The notes under the pieces were generated by a model. It did not search any database and was not told where the DNA came from. It was given only the letters and a program-made list of their open reading frames with translations. Shown here in pieces: positions 12,676 to 24,420 of a DNA stretch of 64,000 nt. Made by a program: the position numbers and the translations under genes. The stretch's first letter is position 1. Every line of letters starts with the position of its first letter. The stretch covers positions 49,215,774-49,279,773 of the forward strand of contig JAPTYO010000001.1 in the NCBI GenBank assembly GCA_036873135.1. The letters run 5' to 3'. This DNA is from Clarkia xantiana subsp. parviflora (lineage: Eukaryota > Streptophyta > Magnoliopsida > Myrtales > Onagraceae).

Positions 12676-13123
12676 CATCAGTTAAATAGGTCAACCTACT
12701 TGTGAACTATTTGTAATTAATTCGGATAAAACTTGAATTTGCCACGAAAAAAATTCGAGTCGAGCTTGATAATGCTCGACTTGAGTTACTCGAGAGCTTA
12801 AACGAGTTTCAAAATCAAGTTTATAAGTCGAGTCGAGCTTGATTCTTATTATTATTCTTATTTAAGAATAATTATTTATTTTATAAGTAAATCGAGTTCA
12901 AGTTCAGCCAAGCTTGATTTTTTTTAGTTATAATAAATATTAATTTATTGTTATATATAATTGACTAACGAGTCGAGTAGAGCCGAACTCGAATATGTCG
13001 AACTTGGATTCGAATCGAGTTTTAAAATTAGAGGTCAACCGAGTTCGAACTTGACAAATACTAATCAAATCGAATCGAGTTTGACAAATACTCGACCGAC
13101 TTGTTTACACTCCTACACCAGTT
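12676..13123. mobile_element. Possible degenerate hAT-type element (Gag-tcgag-rich)
   Basis: The right end, inverted, reads TAGGAGTGTAAACAAGTCGG, a typical hAT-like terminus, and the interior is full of cgagtcgagctt and its inverse. The right flank caccagtt (13116-13123) resembles catcagtt at 12676-12683 (7 of 8), but the left terminus does not match well. The boundaries are tentative. Confidence 0.35.
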
Positions 13124-13531
13124 TTAAGGAGTATTAAAAAACATTACTCACGAAGATTGCATATCGATGGGAGCCTAACTAACTGGTATAATTTGAGCGG
13201 ACCACACCGATGCCTGGCTAGTGGAGTGGCCCCATACACCTCGCCCTCTCCATCTTTCTTCTCCACACACTATTTCCGTGATACACTCTTCTTCTATATA
13301 TCTTCACAAAAAAAAAAAAATGACAGCTCTTTCATATCTTCCTTTGTTCGTCTCTTGGAACATCATGTGCTAAATGACAGTTTCATAGCTCTACTACATC
13401 CAAAACTCTCTCTCTCTCTACTCTCCCTAGCTAGCTAGGTCGGTTTCTTCTTCTTCTTCTTCTTCTATTCTCTTTTCCTTGAACCTGAATCATTTCTCCA
13501 GGCAACTTTCCATGGTTACTCTCCTTCAACC
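13124..13531 (+). promoter_or_regulatory. Promoter and 5' leader of the CNGC2-like gene
   Basis: A TATA-like ctatatat lies at about 13294, followed by CT-rich leader sequence (ctctctctct at about 13408 and a TTC repeat at 13446-13466) up to the ATG at 13532. Pyrimidine-rich leaders of this kind are common in plants. Confidence 0.4.
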
Positions 13532-16500
13532 ATGCCGTCCTCAAGACCCCACTTCCCATTCTCTCTCCCAAGGTTTCTTTCACTCTCTCCCACTCTCATC
13601 CCTTTCGTAATTCCGTTGCTCAATTTCCCGATTTTTTTTGTGGTTGTTGCATTTGCAGGTGGATTGGACGACGGCGGCAGAACCAGAGCAGCGACGACGG
13701 AGAAAGCGACGGCGGAGACGACTACAACACTCCAGTCTTCAACCCGATCGAATGCTACGCATGCACCCAAGTAGGCGTCCCGGTCTTCCACTCCACCAGC
13801 TGCGACAGCGCTCACCAGCCGGAGTGGGAGGCCTCCGCCGGCTCCTCCCTCGTCCCCATCCAGAACCTCCCCAAGAAGGCGGCCGCAGCGGCGGCAGTAG
13901 CGGCGGCGGCTCGCTCCAGTGGCGGCAGGTCTGAAATTTTAGATTTAAACTCACTATTTTAACAGCTACCCTAAAAATTTTAGATTATAACTGAATGCCT
14001 GTTTAATCATTATATTTAAATATATTTCATACATAGATTTTAACTCCGCATTATAAAAAGAATTCAATTTGTGCGTACTTTAATATTATTATGTAAATTT
14101 TAAAAATAATTATGAAATTTAAGAATAATTTTTTCAAACAAGTGTCTTGAAAACTAAATTAAAAATAATTATAACTAAATGCTTTGTTTAATCTTTATTT
14201 ATATTTGAATAGCAGGAAACTTCCGAAAGGTCCGTTTGGGCGGGTGCTTGATCCGCGGTTGAAGAGCGTGCAGCAATGGAACCGCGGGTTCCTCCTGGCT
14301 CGTGGGATGGCTCTGGCCATCGACCCGCTATTCTTCTACGCGCTGTCCATAGGGCGTGGCGGGTCGCCGTGTCTGTACATGGACGGCGGTCTGGCAGCAG
14401 TGGTGACGGTGCTTAGGACCAGCGTTGATGCCGTACACCTCTTCCACCTGTGGCTGCAGTTCCGTTTGGCTTACGTGTCAAGGGAGTCATTGGTGGTCGG
14501 TTGCGGCAAACTCGTGTGGGACCCACTTGCTATTGCATTGCACTATGTTCGGTCCCTCAAAGGATTCTGGTTCGACCTCTTCGTCATCCTCCCCGTTCCC
14601 CAGGTCTGCGCTCACTACATATATACGATAAGAAAAAAAAAAAATACTACATTTGGTGCAAATTCTTAATTATAATTTAATATATTTACTAATGGTAATT
14701 TTTTTTCTCAAGTCTAGAAATGATGCTAATTTTGTCATGTAGCAAACTAATAAAAATTTCAACATTAAGTGGATCTTAAATTTTCAAAATTGATAATGAT
14801 GATACATGCCATTATTTGACGACTATATAGGGGCTGCTATTTCTGAATTTGTATGTGGTTCTAGTTCTACTATTTTCTAACGAAATACATTTATTAGGTT
14901 ACAGTTTATAATATATATATATATATATATGTAATTAGTTGAAAACGAAATAAATTATAATTTTTATATATATAGTGAGAAAATTGAAACAAAAAAAAAA
15001 GAAATTAAACAACAGTTTTTTTTTTCTACATAATCATATTCCTTATAAAAACTTCATTATTGATGATATTATAAACTGTATCATCAAATGGGTCCACTAC
15101 TTGAAAGACCGACCACACGATAGTTTTAAAAGAAAATGTCCAATTGTATGAAAAGCTTCATAATTGATGATATTTCCATTACCAATGTCAGTTCTGCATC
15201 TGACTTAGAAAGTAACATCACATGTCATCATTTAGCAACCTTTTACTCGTGTTATGTTTATGTATGTATGGTTCGGATTCTTGTATTCAGATTTCTGTTA
15301 TTATTTCTGGGCCACCTTGTGTTCAGTGTTCAATGATCACTTAGCTAGGAATGCATTGACAAGAGAGCTCAGTGCCATTGTTGCATTGTTTAAACTCTAG
15401 TATGTTTCAGGCAGTGTACGGACACACAGATCTAGATACACTGATATAAATCTAACATGCAGATTAATTAAATACAGATCATTGTTGCTTTTGCAGGCAG
15501 TGTTCTGGTTAATCGTGCCAAAACTGATAAGAGAAGAGAAAATTAAGCTGATAATGACGATAATGCTGCTAATCTTCATGTTCCAGTTCCTCCCCAAGGT
15601 GTACCACAGCATAGTATTGATGAGAAGAATGCAGAAGGTTACTGGTTATATCTTCGGCACCATTTGGTGGGGTTTCGGCCTAAATCTTATCGCCTATTTC
15701 ATTGCATCTCATGTAAGTCTATATCAAACAAACTTTAATTCAATTATTATTACAAAATATAGCGGGAAATGTAGGATCCAATTGGCCCCAACTAGCATAT
15801 GTTACGATTTAGAAACTTTAAAACTAAATTAAACAAAATAAAAGTTAGAAATGTATTTAGAGGGATTAAAATCTACAAAATTAAAAGTATAACTCAAGTC
15901 ATGTGACTTGCACTTGTCACTTAACAGATCAAATTAGCGGAGAGTTAACCTTAACGGATGCACCAAAAGTTAACAAAACACAAATGTATGATACCAAAAG
16001 AGTTAAAAATGACATATATGACACAAAAAGACAAATTTGATTAAACATATGACAAGAAAAGACATTTTAACCATTTTCCCATGTATCTTAATGTATCTAC
16101 ACGTTCCTCAATATGATTAAATGCAGTGTTTTTTATAATTGTATTCCGTCTATTTTTGCTGTTAAATGTTATGTGCAATATATCAGGTAGCAGGTGGATG
16201 TTGGTACGTCCTAGCAATCCAAAGGGTGGCTTCATGCCTGCGAAAACGGTGCGACAAAAGAAGCAACTGCAACCTCTCATTGTCGTGCTCTAAGGAGATC
16301 TGCTACCAGTTTCTGCTACCGTCCGGCACGATTGGGAACCCCTGCAACACCAATTCCACCGTTACGAGGAAGCCGTTGTGCTTAGACGTCAACGGGTATA
16401 ACTTCGGTATCTATCAGTGGGCGCTTCCCGTCATTTCTAGCAACTCCATCGCCGTCAAGATCTTGTACCCCATCTTTTGGGGTTTAATGACTCTAAGGTA

Positions 16501-19187
16501 AATTTCCAGTCACCGAAAAAAGTATGAACATGATGCAACATGTTTAGGGCTGGCGATGGTGAGGGTATGGTGCGCATATCACTAATACCATAACCATACC
16601 ATATTTTTTTCACTCATACCATAACCATAACCACTGCGGTTATGATTCTTCATACCATAACCATAACCAGGGTCTTTAACCACGATTAAACTATTTAACC
16701 ACAATCATTCAAACTAATACAACATTATTGTTTCATACAAGAAAAGAAAATACACATTCATTGTTTCATACACGAAATCCAAATTAAACATAACTTCATT
16801 GTTTTACTCAATTAAAAAAACACATCTTCAATTGGCTATCACTTGCGATGATCGATCCTCATTCGCCATCACTTACAAGTGTGGTTACCTAATAATATGA
16901 AATACAGACAAAAAAATGGCGGTTGAGAAAGGGAACGGAATAAGAATTATAATAATTAAAGTATAATAATGTATATATATATAACAATATATGTATTAGT
17001 AATATATATATATATATATAGAGGTGATGGTTATAACCGCGGTTATAGAAAGAATACCATAACCACAAGGTCCACAACCATAATCATTGTGGTTACAAAA
17101 TTCATAACTATAACCGCCCCTCACCATAATGGTGCGGTTAACCATTGCGGTAAATGGTGCGAATAACATGGTTATTTGATTTTCACCACACCATTTCCGG
17201 CCCTAAACATGTTTGAACAACAAAAGACGAAAATAACCTTTCGTTTTCTTAATGTTTGAATGTTACAGCACCTTCGGAAACGATCTTGATCCCACGAGCG
17301 ACTGGATGGAGGTGATCTTCAGTATATGCATCGTTCTCAGCGGTCTCCTTCTCTTCACCCTCCTCATCGGAAACATTCAGGTAATATGTAAAAAAAATTG
17401 GGGTATAAATGCAACAAAAAGAAAGTTTAACGACTAAAAGTGCATATTTATAAAGTTGAGGATCGTTTTAATACATGATGGTGGTGAAGGTGTTTCTTCA
17501 TGCTGTGATGGCGAAGAAGCGGAAGATGCAGCTGCGATGCAGGGACATGGAATGGTGGATGAAGCGGCGGCAACTACCTTCGCGTCTGAGGCAGAGAGTG
17601 CGGCACTTCGAGCACCAGAAGTGGGCGGCCATGGGAGGCCAAGATGAGATGGAAATGATCAAGGATCTGCCGGAAGGTCTCCGCCGTGACATTAAGCGCT
17701 ATCTTTGCCTCGATCTGGTTAAGAAGGTCCCCTTGTTCCATAATCTCGACGATCTCATCCTCGATAATATTTGCGATCGCGTTCGGCCCCTCGTCTTCTC
17801 CAAAGATGAAAAGGTATGATCATTCTCATCGTCTTTTCTGTAACATTTTTATAGTAGTCGATCAGGTCTAATTTGTAATTTACTTTGGGATTAATATCAA
17901 CTCCTAGTTGAAATTTTGGATTTGAAGAATTTGCTAGTTTGTCTAATACAAAGTCGCAATATGATAATTTCGTCAAATTTGATATTAAATGAGGACGATA
18001 TCTTGACTATTGCATCGATAATGTGCCGTCAAAATTATATTAGCAAGTTCCTAAGGTTGAAATCCTTAAAATTCAGCTAACAATTTACACATAAAAAATA
18101 AGATAACAAATTTAACATGATTTTTTTAATCGAAGGGGTTAACTTATTACAACATTGTAAAAATTAGCTAACAAATTATCAAACTTATCAGTAAAAGTGG
18201 TGTCTAGTGGTTAATAACGCTTATTCTCGTATGATTGGACTCCAAATTTCCAGATACGAAACTCTTTTAGATCCCGTCTGGTCTGGCCCACATACTATAT
18301 CAGGCATATAAGGAAGTGAATAAAATTAGACTTAACGAGCCAATCTCTTGACTATATTAGATTGTTGGTGGAAATACGTTAATAAGTCCGTGCATGCGCT
18401 AGTTGTTTACTAAATCTGGTGGTAAACTAATTCCAGAATGTGACCATAAGAGTCCAAACCCAAACATTAAGTAGCTAGCATGATGAGTTAAGTATCGGTA
18501 GAGTTTAGTATCCCAATACTAACTATCTCATTCCTTTAATTTGAAACTTTTTTATCCAAACTTCTAAAATAAAGCTAGGTTGGTAATTAACCATTATTCA
18601 CACTTAAAATTTGCCCCGTCCCTCTTAGGAAACTTATAGTATGACCATTTCTAAGCACTTGTGTATCTGATAACGTACGTACTTGTGGACAGATCATTCG
18701 AGAAGGCGACCCCGTGCAAAGAATGGTGTTCATCGTGCGAGGGCGGATGAAGCGGACCCAAGCCCTAAGCAAGGGCGTGGTGGCCATGTCCACCCTCGAG
18801 CCAGGCGGCTTCTTGGGCGACGAGCTCCTCTCATGGTGCCTCCGGCGGCCGTTCATCGATCGCCTACCAGCCTCCTCCGCGACCTTCATCTGCATCGAAT
18901 CCATCGAGGCGTTCGGGCTCGAGGCCAAAGACCTCCGCTACATCACTGACCACTTCCGGTACAAGTTTGCGAACGAGCGGCTGAAGCGAACCGCGAGGTA
19001 CTACTCGTCGAACTGGCGAACTTGGGCGGCGGTTAATATTCAACTTGCGTGGCGGCGCTATAAGGTGAGGATAGGTGTGCCCGTGCTGTCTCCGGTCAGC
19101 TGCAGTAGTGCAGGTGGGAGTGAGCGGCGGCTCCGGCACTGCGCTGCCATGTTCTTGTCTCTCCGGCCACATGACCACCTTGAGTGA
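13532..19187 (+). CDS. CNGC2: Cyclic nucleotide-gated ion channel, CNGC2/DND1 type
   Basis: Eight exons give 718 aa: 13532-13572, 13659-13928, 14216-14603, 15497-15712, 16187-16497, 17269-17380, 17490-17813 and 18693-19187. All junctions are GT-AG and in frame. The N-terminal block NPIECYACTQVGVPVFHSTSCD and the C-terminal RPHDHLE are hallmarks of the CNGC2 branch. Exons 3-6 encode the six-helix channel domain. The pore loop ends in TFGNDLDP, with a GND filter triad (residues about 412-414) where Arabidopsis CNGC2 has AND as I recall. Exons 7-8 encode the cyclic-nucleotide-binding domain with a phosphate-binding cassette (LEPGGFLGDELLSW), then an IQ-type calmodulin site (AAVNIQLAWRRYKVR, about 666-680). 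CNGC2 is a plasma-membrane Ca2+-permeable channel, usually working with CNGC4, in immunity, calcium handling and development. Intron 5 carries a transposon. Confidence 0.95.
16545..17205. mobile_element. Non-autonomous hAT-type element in CNGC2 intron 5
   Basis: It is 661 bp with ends TAGGGCTGGCGATGG and (inverted) TAGGGCCGGAAATGG, and is flanked by a perfect 8-bp duplication aacatgtt at 16537-16544 and 17206-17213. The interior is rich in accataacc and its inverse and includes a (TA)n tract. It lacks a transposase ORF. It nearly fills the 771-bp intron; the remaining intron sequence is ordinary. Confidence 0.92.
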
Positions 19188-20174
19188 GTAAGGTGTTCAA
19201 TCAATATGATATTTATATACATATATATATATATAATATTAAATATTGTGTTTGGTGTTCAATGTGCGAGATGAAATAATTATTTCGAGTGGGTCTATTC
19301 TATTGTGTTGTTTAGTTGAAGCTTTGAGCCATTTATTTTACTGTTATACTATGTATATTGGGTAATAAATCGTCATATTGTGTGTTTTCTGAGAAGCTCT
19401 ATAATGTTTACTTAAGTATTGTTAAATCCTTCACGTATATGTTCCTAAATATTAGGGGTTATAATGCTAAGGATAAATACATTATAGATATATTCATAAA
19501 TAATAGAAAATAATAACCGAAGATAAATATATTACATATTTATGCTTAAATATTAGAAAATAACTATTATATATATTTCTAAATATTTTGATAATATTAT
19601 GAAAAATATATTCAGAATATTTTACGAACATATTTATTTACTACTATAATATACACATGAACATTTTTGGAAACTTGATGACACACCACGTGTTGCGATT
19701 TTGAAATCTTTATACCGAATCAAAATCAAGTGTTTACGTAGATTGTGATCCACAAGTTACAATTTTAAAAATCACTATCGTTTTTTTTTAATCAATTTTC
19801 CATACAATTTGGTACATCATATGGTGTACACATTAATTTTGAGTTATTACATGTAAGTTATCGAAACTTGACTAAATGAAAATTAGTCCTTATATTTTTA
19901 GAATATTACTATTTAATTCTTAAACAATTAGTCCTTATACTACCCCATGTATTGTCCAACAATTGTATGTGGTTAGAGACTTTAGAGTCTTAGAATCATG
20001 TCAAGCATTACAAGAGCAAAATGCCATTTTATGGATATATATTATCGTCATAAGATTTACGCATTAACCAATTTGCCCATAAGCTCGAATTTGTGAGTGA
20101 ATGCATTTAGTATACTCTTATTCATACTCTAACACACTCACTTGAATTGATGTTAGCAAACATCGATTTACACC
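19188..20174. other. CNGC2 3' flank, AT-rich
   Basis: This holds the CNGC2 3' UTR (its end is not defined; AATAAA-like signals are near 19361) and AT-rich DNA. A block at about 20046-20130 (cgtcataagattta) resembles 23215-23330 beyond the LTR element, so an older repeat may flank both sides. Confidence 0.5.
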
Positions 20175-20593
20175 TGTTAGGTTCCGAGTCTAGGGTCAAC
20201 GGGCGGTCGACCTAAGTCTCGTTCCTCACTGGAGATATTGCGGGTTTGGTGCTCTCGGGTTGTGTCGTCCTAGCCTGTGTCTTTCTGTCCTTCGCTTCGC
20301 TTCTCTTCTCGCCCTGCAAGAGGGGCAATACCAGGCACAGAGGGGGGGTGCCTGATGAACCCTCTCCGATGCCTAAGTCAGTACGGTTTTTGTAGAGAGA
20401 TAAAGCTAGAGAGATGTCAGAGCTAAATTATGTAACTTGCCCAGATGATCAAAGATGTTCAAGATCAAGATGTTCAAATGAATAGTGGGAGAGTTGTATT
20501 TATAGGCAACAGTGTCATTAATGTGGCTTAATGACATCGTTAACCTTTAAACACAATTAATTATCTTTTAAACACGTAATTAAGACCTTAGGG
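20175..20593 (-). repeat. LTR copy (3' LTR in element orientation)
   Basis: It is 419 bp, starting tgttaggttccgag and ending gaccttaggg on the plus strand. It matches 22762-23187 almost base for base, indicating a recent insertion. Confidence 0.8.
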
Positions 20594-20684
20594 TACGGAG
20601 AAGGTTGGCGGAAATAAACCGAGTATGGGAGTCCAAGAATGGTGCCGGGGCCCTTGGGGGGGAGGAAAATCCGACCCCCAAGGG

Positions 20685-20790
20685 TAGGGGAGATAGGGTT
20701 GGCCAACCCTATCTCCCCTAGGGGAGATCGGGTTGGCTGACCCGATCTCCCCTAGGGGAGGTCGGGTGTGGCCACCCGACCTCACCTAGG
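20685..20790. repeat. Three consecutive palindromes of about 36 bp
   Basis: 20685-20720 is a perfect 36-bp palindrome centred on ggcc (arm ggggagatagggttgg). 20719-20754 (arm ggggagatcgggt) and 20751-20790 (arm ggggaggtcgggtg/cacccgacctcacc) follow directly, with imperfect centres. The outer ctagg joints are shared. Together they form a GC-rich triple hairpin inside the LTR element. Confidence 0.9.
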
Positions 20791-22019
20791 TGAGTCTAAC
20801 TTGGTCGGACGAGTGCTTCGGCCTCGTCCGGACCGTTGGTGTTTTCGCGAGGTGTTCGGGTTGAAGTTTCGATTTACAATCATTAACGGGGTGATCAAAA
20901 TGAAACGATTCGGGAGTCAACGGGTTCAAATTGGGCGTATATCCATCACATGCCCCCGAGTCAACCAATGGCCTAACCCTTGATTGACTCTATTTTAGGA
21001 TGGTATGACACGCGCAATTTGAAACCGGGATTTTACCTTCTTGTCTGAATGCTTACTTACCCATGGATGTGTGCCTCTGACTCTGCCTTATAAGATAGAG
21101 GAATTGTAAATGTCAGAATAGCACGGACACGTGTCCAAGCACGCGTCCGTCTGAGGTGGAACTAATAAATCTGTCCTTGCTACGGGCGTATACTCGAAAA
21201 ATACACGCTCGCATAGGGATGCAATACGAATACAGCTAAGCGATTCATACTTCAATTTCATGTCGGGATTTGTCTAAGTGGAGAAAATTTTAATTTTGGT
21301 CTAAAATTTTTCTAAGTATGGGATACTTAAAAAACATGCCTATAGGATATTGCCTTGAGTGAACATGGATGTATCATGAACATGAAAATGTGTACTAGCA
21401 TACATGCAAGTAGGAACACAAGTATGGAAGTGGGTGTAGACATGCATATGTACGCGCAGGTATGTAAGCATGTGTATATGCTAAAGACTCATAAAAAGAG
21501 TTAGATGAGTTAAGGAAAGGCAAACATTTACCCTTACCCTATATAAGGGAAAGTGTGTCGCGGACACGAGGGTCCTGGACTTGTGAGGCGCCATGCATCC
21601 GCCGCGTCGTTGATGAACATCTTACAACAAAAGTATGTTCTCAATGTATATTCAGAGGGACATGACCCTTGTTGATATAGTATTGCCCCCAAGATCATTG
21701 AGGTGAATGCCCCCAGAGGGAGAGTATATGTAGTGACGTGGCCAAGTAGGGGCACTTGCCCCTTAGTCGCGAGGTGCTAGGCCTCCTGATATGTTGTCGA
21801 TGAACATCTCGTGATAAACATGTGTTGGGTAGCGCAAACGCGTGTAGTGCCATATAGGCTGTATAAAGTGTTGGGACGAGGCCCGTACTGACATAGAGTT
21901 GCCCCCGTATAGAGGATGTTCGCTATGTAGTAGTTGTGAACTTGTAAGTTCGTAGGTGTGGAGTTGCCCCCTTGTCGGGGTGTTCGCACCGTAGTCGTTT
22001 CGGACACGAGGTGGCGACT

Positions 22020-22345
22020 ATTGTATCGACTGCTACTTGGGTTTTCCAAAGTAGGGTGCATTCCACAGCTGCTACTTGGTTTTTCCCAAGGTAGGGTGCA
22101 CTCCGCGACATCTACATGAAGTTTTCGAGGTAGGGAGAAGGCCAGAGGTCGGACAAGGCGACATACCCTTCCATGGCGTCGGTCAGAGGTCGGCGAGGCG
22201 ACGTGCCTATCCATGTTGTTGCCACAACCTGGCGTTTTCAAGGTAGTGTGCCTCCTGCACCGCTACTTGGTTTTCCCCAAGGTAGAGTGTGTCTTGCGAC
22301 CCGTATTTGGTTTTTCCCAAGGTAGAGTGTCTACTTGGTACGTCT
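22020..22345. repeat. Dispersed hairpin motif ctacttgg...ccaaggtag
   Basis: At least four copies of a short stem (tacttgg-ttttt-cccaaggta, followed by gggtg or gagtg) occur near 22027, 22070, 22263 and 22300, with a weaker one at 22110. The stems are short and imperfect in some copies. Confidence 0.6.
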
Positions 22346-22402
22346 CCTGAACCTGTATATAGTCCATTACCTGTGAACACAATAATCGTTGGACAATATG
22401 CG

Positions 22403-22578
22403 GACATGATAGCCGCCTAGAGAGGGGTGGACATGACAGCCACTCCAAGATGTGCGGATGTGATAGTTGCCCCTAGATACGCGGACATGATAGCCGCTCC
22501 GAGATGCGCGGACATGATAGCCGCTCCGAGATGCGCGGACATGATAGCCGCTCCGAGATGCGTAGACATGATAGTCTG
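22403..22578. repeat. 27-bp tandem repeat, six full units
   Basis: Units begin gacatgatagccgctccgag and repeat every 27 bp from 22403 to 22564, with a partial seventh. Because 27 is a multiple of three, all frames stay open and on the minus strand the units translate to a Tyr-His-Val-Arg-Ala-Ser repeat. I do not regard this as a gene. Confidence 0.85.
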
Positions 22579-22741
22579 CTGCTATTACACTTAGTTTCTG
22601 GACGAGAAGTGTTGCTCTTCCTCTTACACTGTCGACATATGCTTGTTTGGTAGGAGGTGTACGCGCTTGGCGTGACTCTCCCGAATCTTGTAAAGTGGTG
22701 ATCTTAGAATAACAGTGGTATGCCATGACTTGTCGTAGCAT

Positions 22742-22759
22742 TTCCCACAGACGGCGCCA
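22742..22759 (-). other. Primer-binding site of the LARD-like element
   Basis: On the minus strand TGGCGCCGTCTGTGGGAA lies two bases after the LTR end. The TGGCGCCG start is what is expected for pairing with the CCA end of an Asp-type tRNA. Confidence 0.7.
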
Positions 22760-22761
22760 AG

Positions 22762-23187
22762 TGTTAGGTTCCGAGTCTAGGGTCAACGGGCGGTCGACCT
22801 AAGTCTCGTTCCTCACTGGAGATGTTGCGGGTTTGGTGCTCTCGGGTTGTGTCGTCCTAGCCTGTGTCTTTCTGTCCTTCGCTTCGCTTCTCTTCTCGCC
22901 CTGCAAGAGGGGCAATACCAGGCACAGAGGGGGGGGGGGTGGTGCCTGATGAACCCTCTCCGATGCCTAAGTCAGTACGGTTTTTGTAGAGAGATAAAGC
23001 TAGAGAGATGTCAGAGCTAAATTATGTAACTTGCCCAGATGATCAAAGATGTTCAACATCAAGATGTTCAAATGAATAGTGGGAGAGTTGTATTTATAGG
23101 CAACGGTGTCATTAAGGTGGCTTAATGACATCGTTAACCTTTAAACACAATTAATTATCCTTTAAACACGTAATTAAGACCTTAGGG
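22762..23187 (-). repeat. LTR copy (5' LTR in element orientation)
   Basis: It is 426 bp and pairs with 20175-20593. It has a longer G run near 22929 and is adjacent to the primer-binding site. Confidence 0.8.
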
Positions 23188-24320
23188 AGGTTTTTATCAA
23201 TTTTTTATTAAAATGTCGTCATAAGATTCGAACATTCGACTATAATACCACTTGATGAAAATAAGACGTACGTTTTAACCAACATGTTAATAAATTTAAA
23301 TTTGTAAACTTGTAAGTGAAGACGTCGATATACTTTTATTGATAGTCTAACATATCCACCCTACAAATTAATGCATACATCAGATCACTAACTTTGATCA
23401 TACTGCTTATATAATTAAAATGATATTTATGCTTTGCCATTCTTAACTACAAAAGGATTATATACATGAAATTTCAATTGATTAAAAATTAATGTGTTAT
23501 CAATAAATCATTTTAGGAAAAAAATAATATAAAAGTTGCAGAAATATTTAGGGGAAAATTTGTTAACTAATTGCCTCATCACATTCGCACCATGTAAATT
23601 CACAGATATTCAAGAGATAAAGCAAAACTATTATAACTGTACGTCTTATTACCATCGATCTTGATGGTGCTCAATAAACAGTGGATTAATTGGAATGGCA
23701 GTGTCGGGCTTTCGGCGTCTAATTAAAATATAATGGTGTTTGAAATGCTTGTATTATTTCAAAATAATATTTAAGCACCAATACATTTATTTATTTACTT
23801 TGTTTTTCTTATTTTCTATTGAAATTTCACCAAAAATTTCACATTTACAATTTGCATTCTCATGCAAATTGGTAAACAAATAGCTGGTCATTTGGATGTA
23901 TGAGACACTTAACAACAATTTGATTTTAACGATATACTAATCGATTGGTGTATCTAGCAAAAATTTAAAAACTTAATGGTACATTAACAAAACATGTGGT
24001 GTATTGGGCAACATGGTAACACATACTGATGTACTGATATAATTTACCCCAAAAAACGTAGGTTGCATTTTCAAGCACGGTGTACAACATCGCTATATTT
24101 ATTTTTTTCTTTTATTATAGCAAATGTAGAAAAATCAATATTAAGGTAACATTTTTTTACTTTCCATAAAGAAATAGTTAATCTACATTTTACTTCCTAA
24201 AATTGAAACGGCTTAGTCTATAATTTGTTATAATAACATGGATCGTAGACTTAGCATATTTTTAGAGAATAGATCATTGAATGTAGCTAAAATATATGTT
24301 TTTTTTAACTATTGAATCCT
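23188..24320. other. AT-rich upstream region of the invertase gene
   Basis: No gene is visible in 1.1 kb. The 23215-23340 block is similar to sequence left of the LTR element. The rest is AT-rich and unique-looking. Confidence 0.5.
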
Positions 24321-24420
24321 TATAAATAGCCAACTATTTCACTCTCACTTATCAATCAACATCTCATCTAAATCTATCACACCCTAACTAGTTCTTCATT
24401 CAAACTTGAGGTTAAGTTCA
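24321..24420 (+). promoter_or_regulatory. TATA box and short leader of the invertase gene
   Basis: A canonical TATAAATAG begins at 24321, exactly 100 bp before the ATG at 24421. The likely transcription start is near 24350, giving a leader of about 70 nt rich in A and C. Confidence 0.7.

Larger units (their letters stand above)
20175..23187 (-). mobile_element. LTR retrotransposon derivative without coding capacity (LARD-like)
   Basis: Two direct repeats, 20175-20593 and 22762-23187, are nearly identical (they differ in a poly-G run length and a few bases) and enclose 2.2 kb. Read on the minus strand the right-hand copy ends CCTAACA, followed after 2 nt by an 18-nt primer-binding site TGGCGCCGTCTGTGGGAA. 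This order defines the minus orientation and resembles Asp-tRNA-primed gypsy elements. No gag or pol domain is readable in the interior. The outer end (CCCTAAGG on the minus strand) lacks the usual TG, and I found no target duplication, so the ends may be modified. Confidence 0.7.

Noticed and set aside
13157..13438. 93-codon frame before CNGC2
   Set aside because: Covers leader and CT-rich sequence; no recognisable protein and spans the likely TATA box.
13516..13954. Arg/Pro-rich frames overlapping CNGC2 exon 2 on both strands
   Set aside because: GC-rich exon shadows; the correct frame encodes the CNGC2 N-terminal Cys-rich block.
18200..18290. tRNA or SINE in CNGC2 intron 7 (ctagtggttaataacgc)
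   Set aside because: A-box-like word only; no B box and no cloverleaf.
22403..22578. CRISPR-like array
   Set aside because: Direct tandem repeat without spacers, in a plant retroelement.
24406..24420. Invertase start at TTG 24406
   Set aside because: Plant translation starts at ATG; the next codon ATG at 24421 gives a normal signal peptide.
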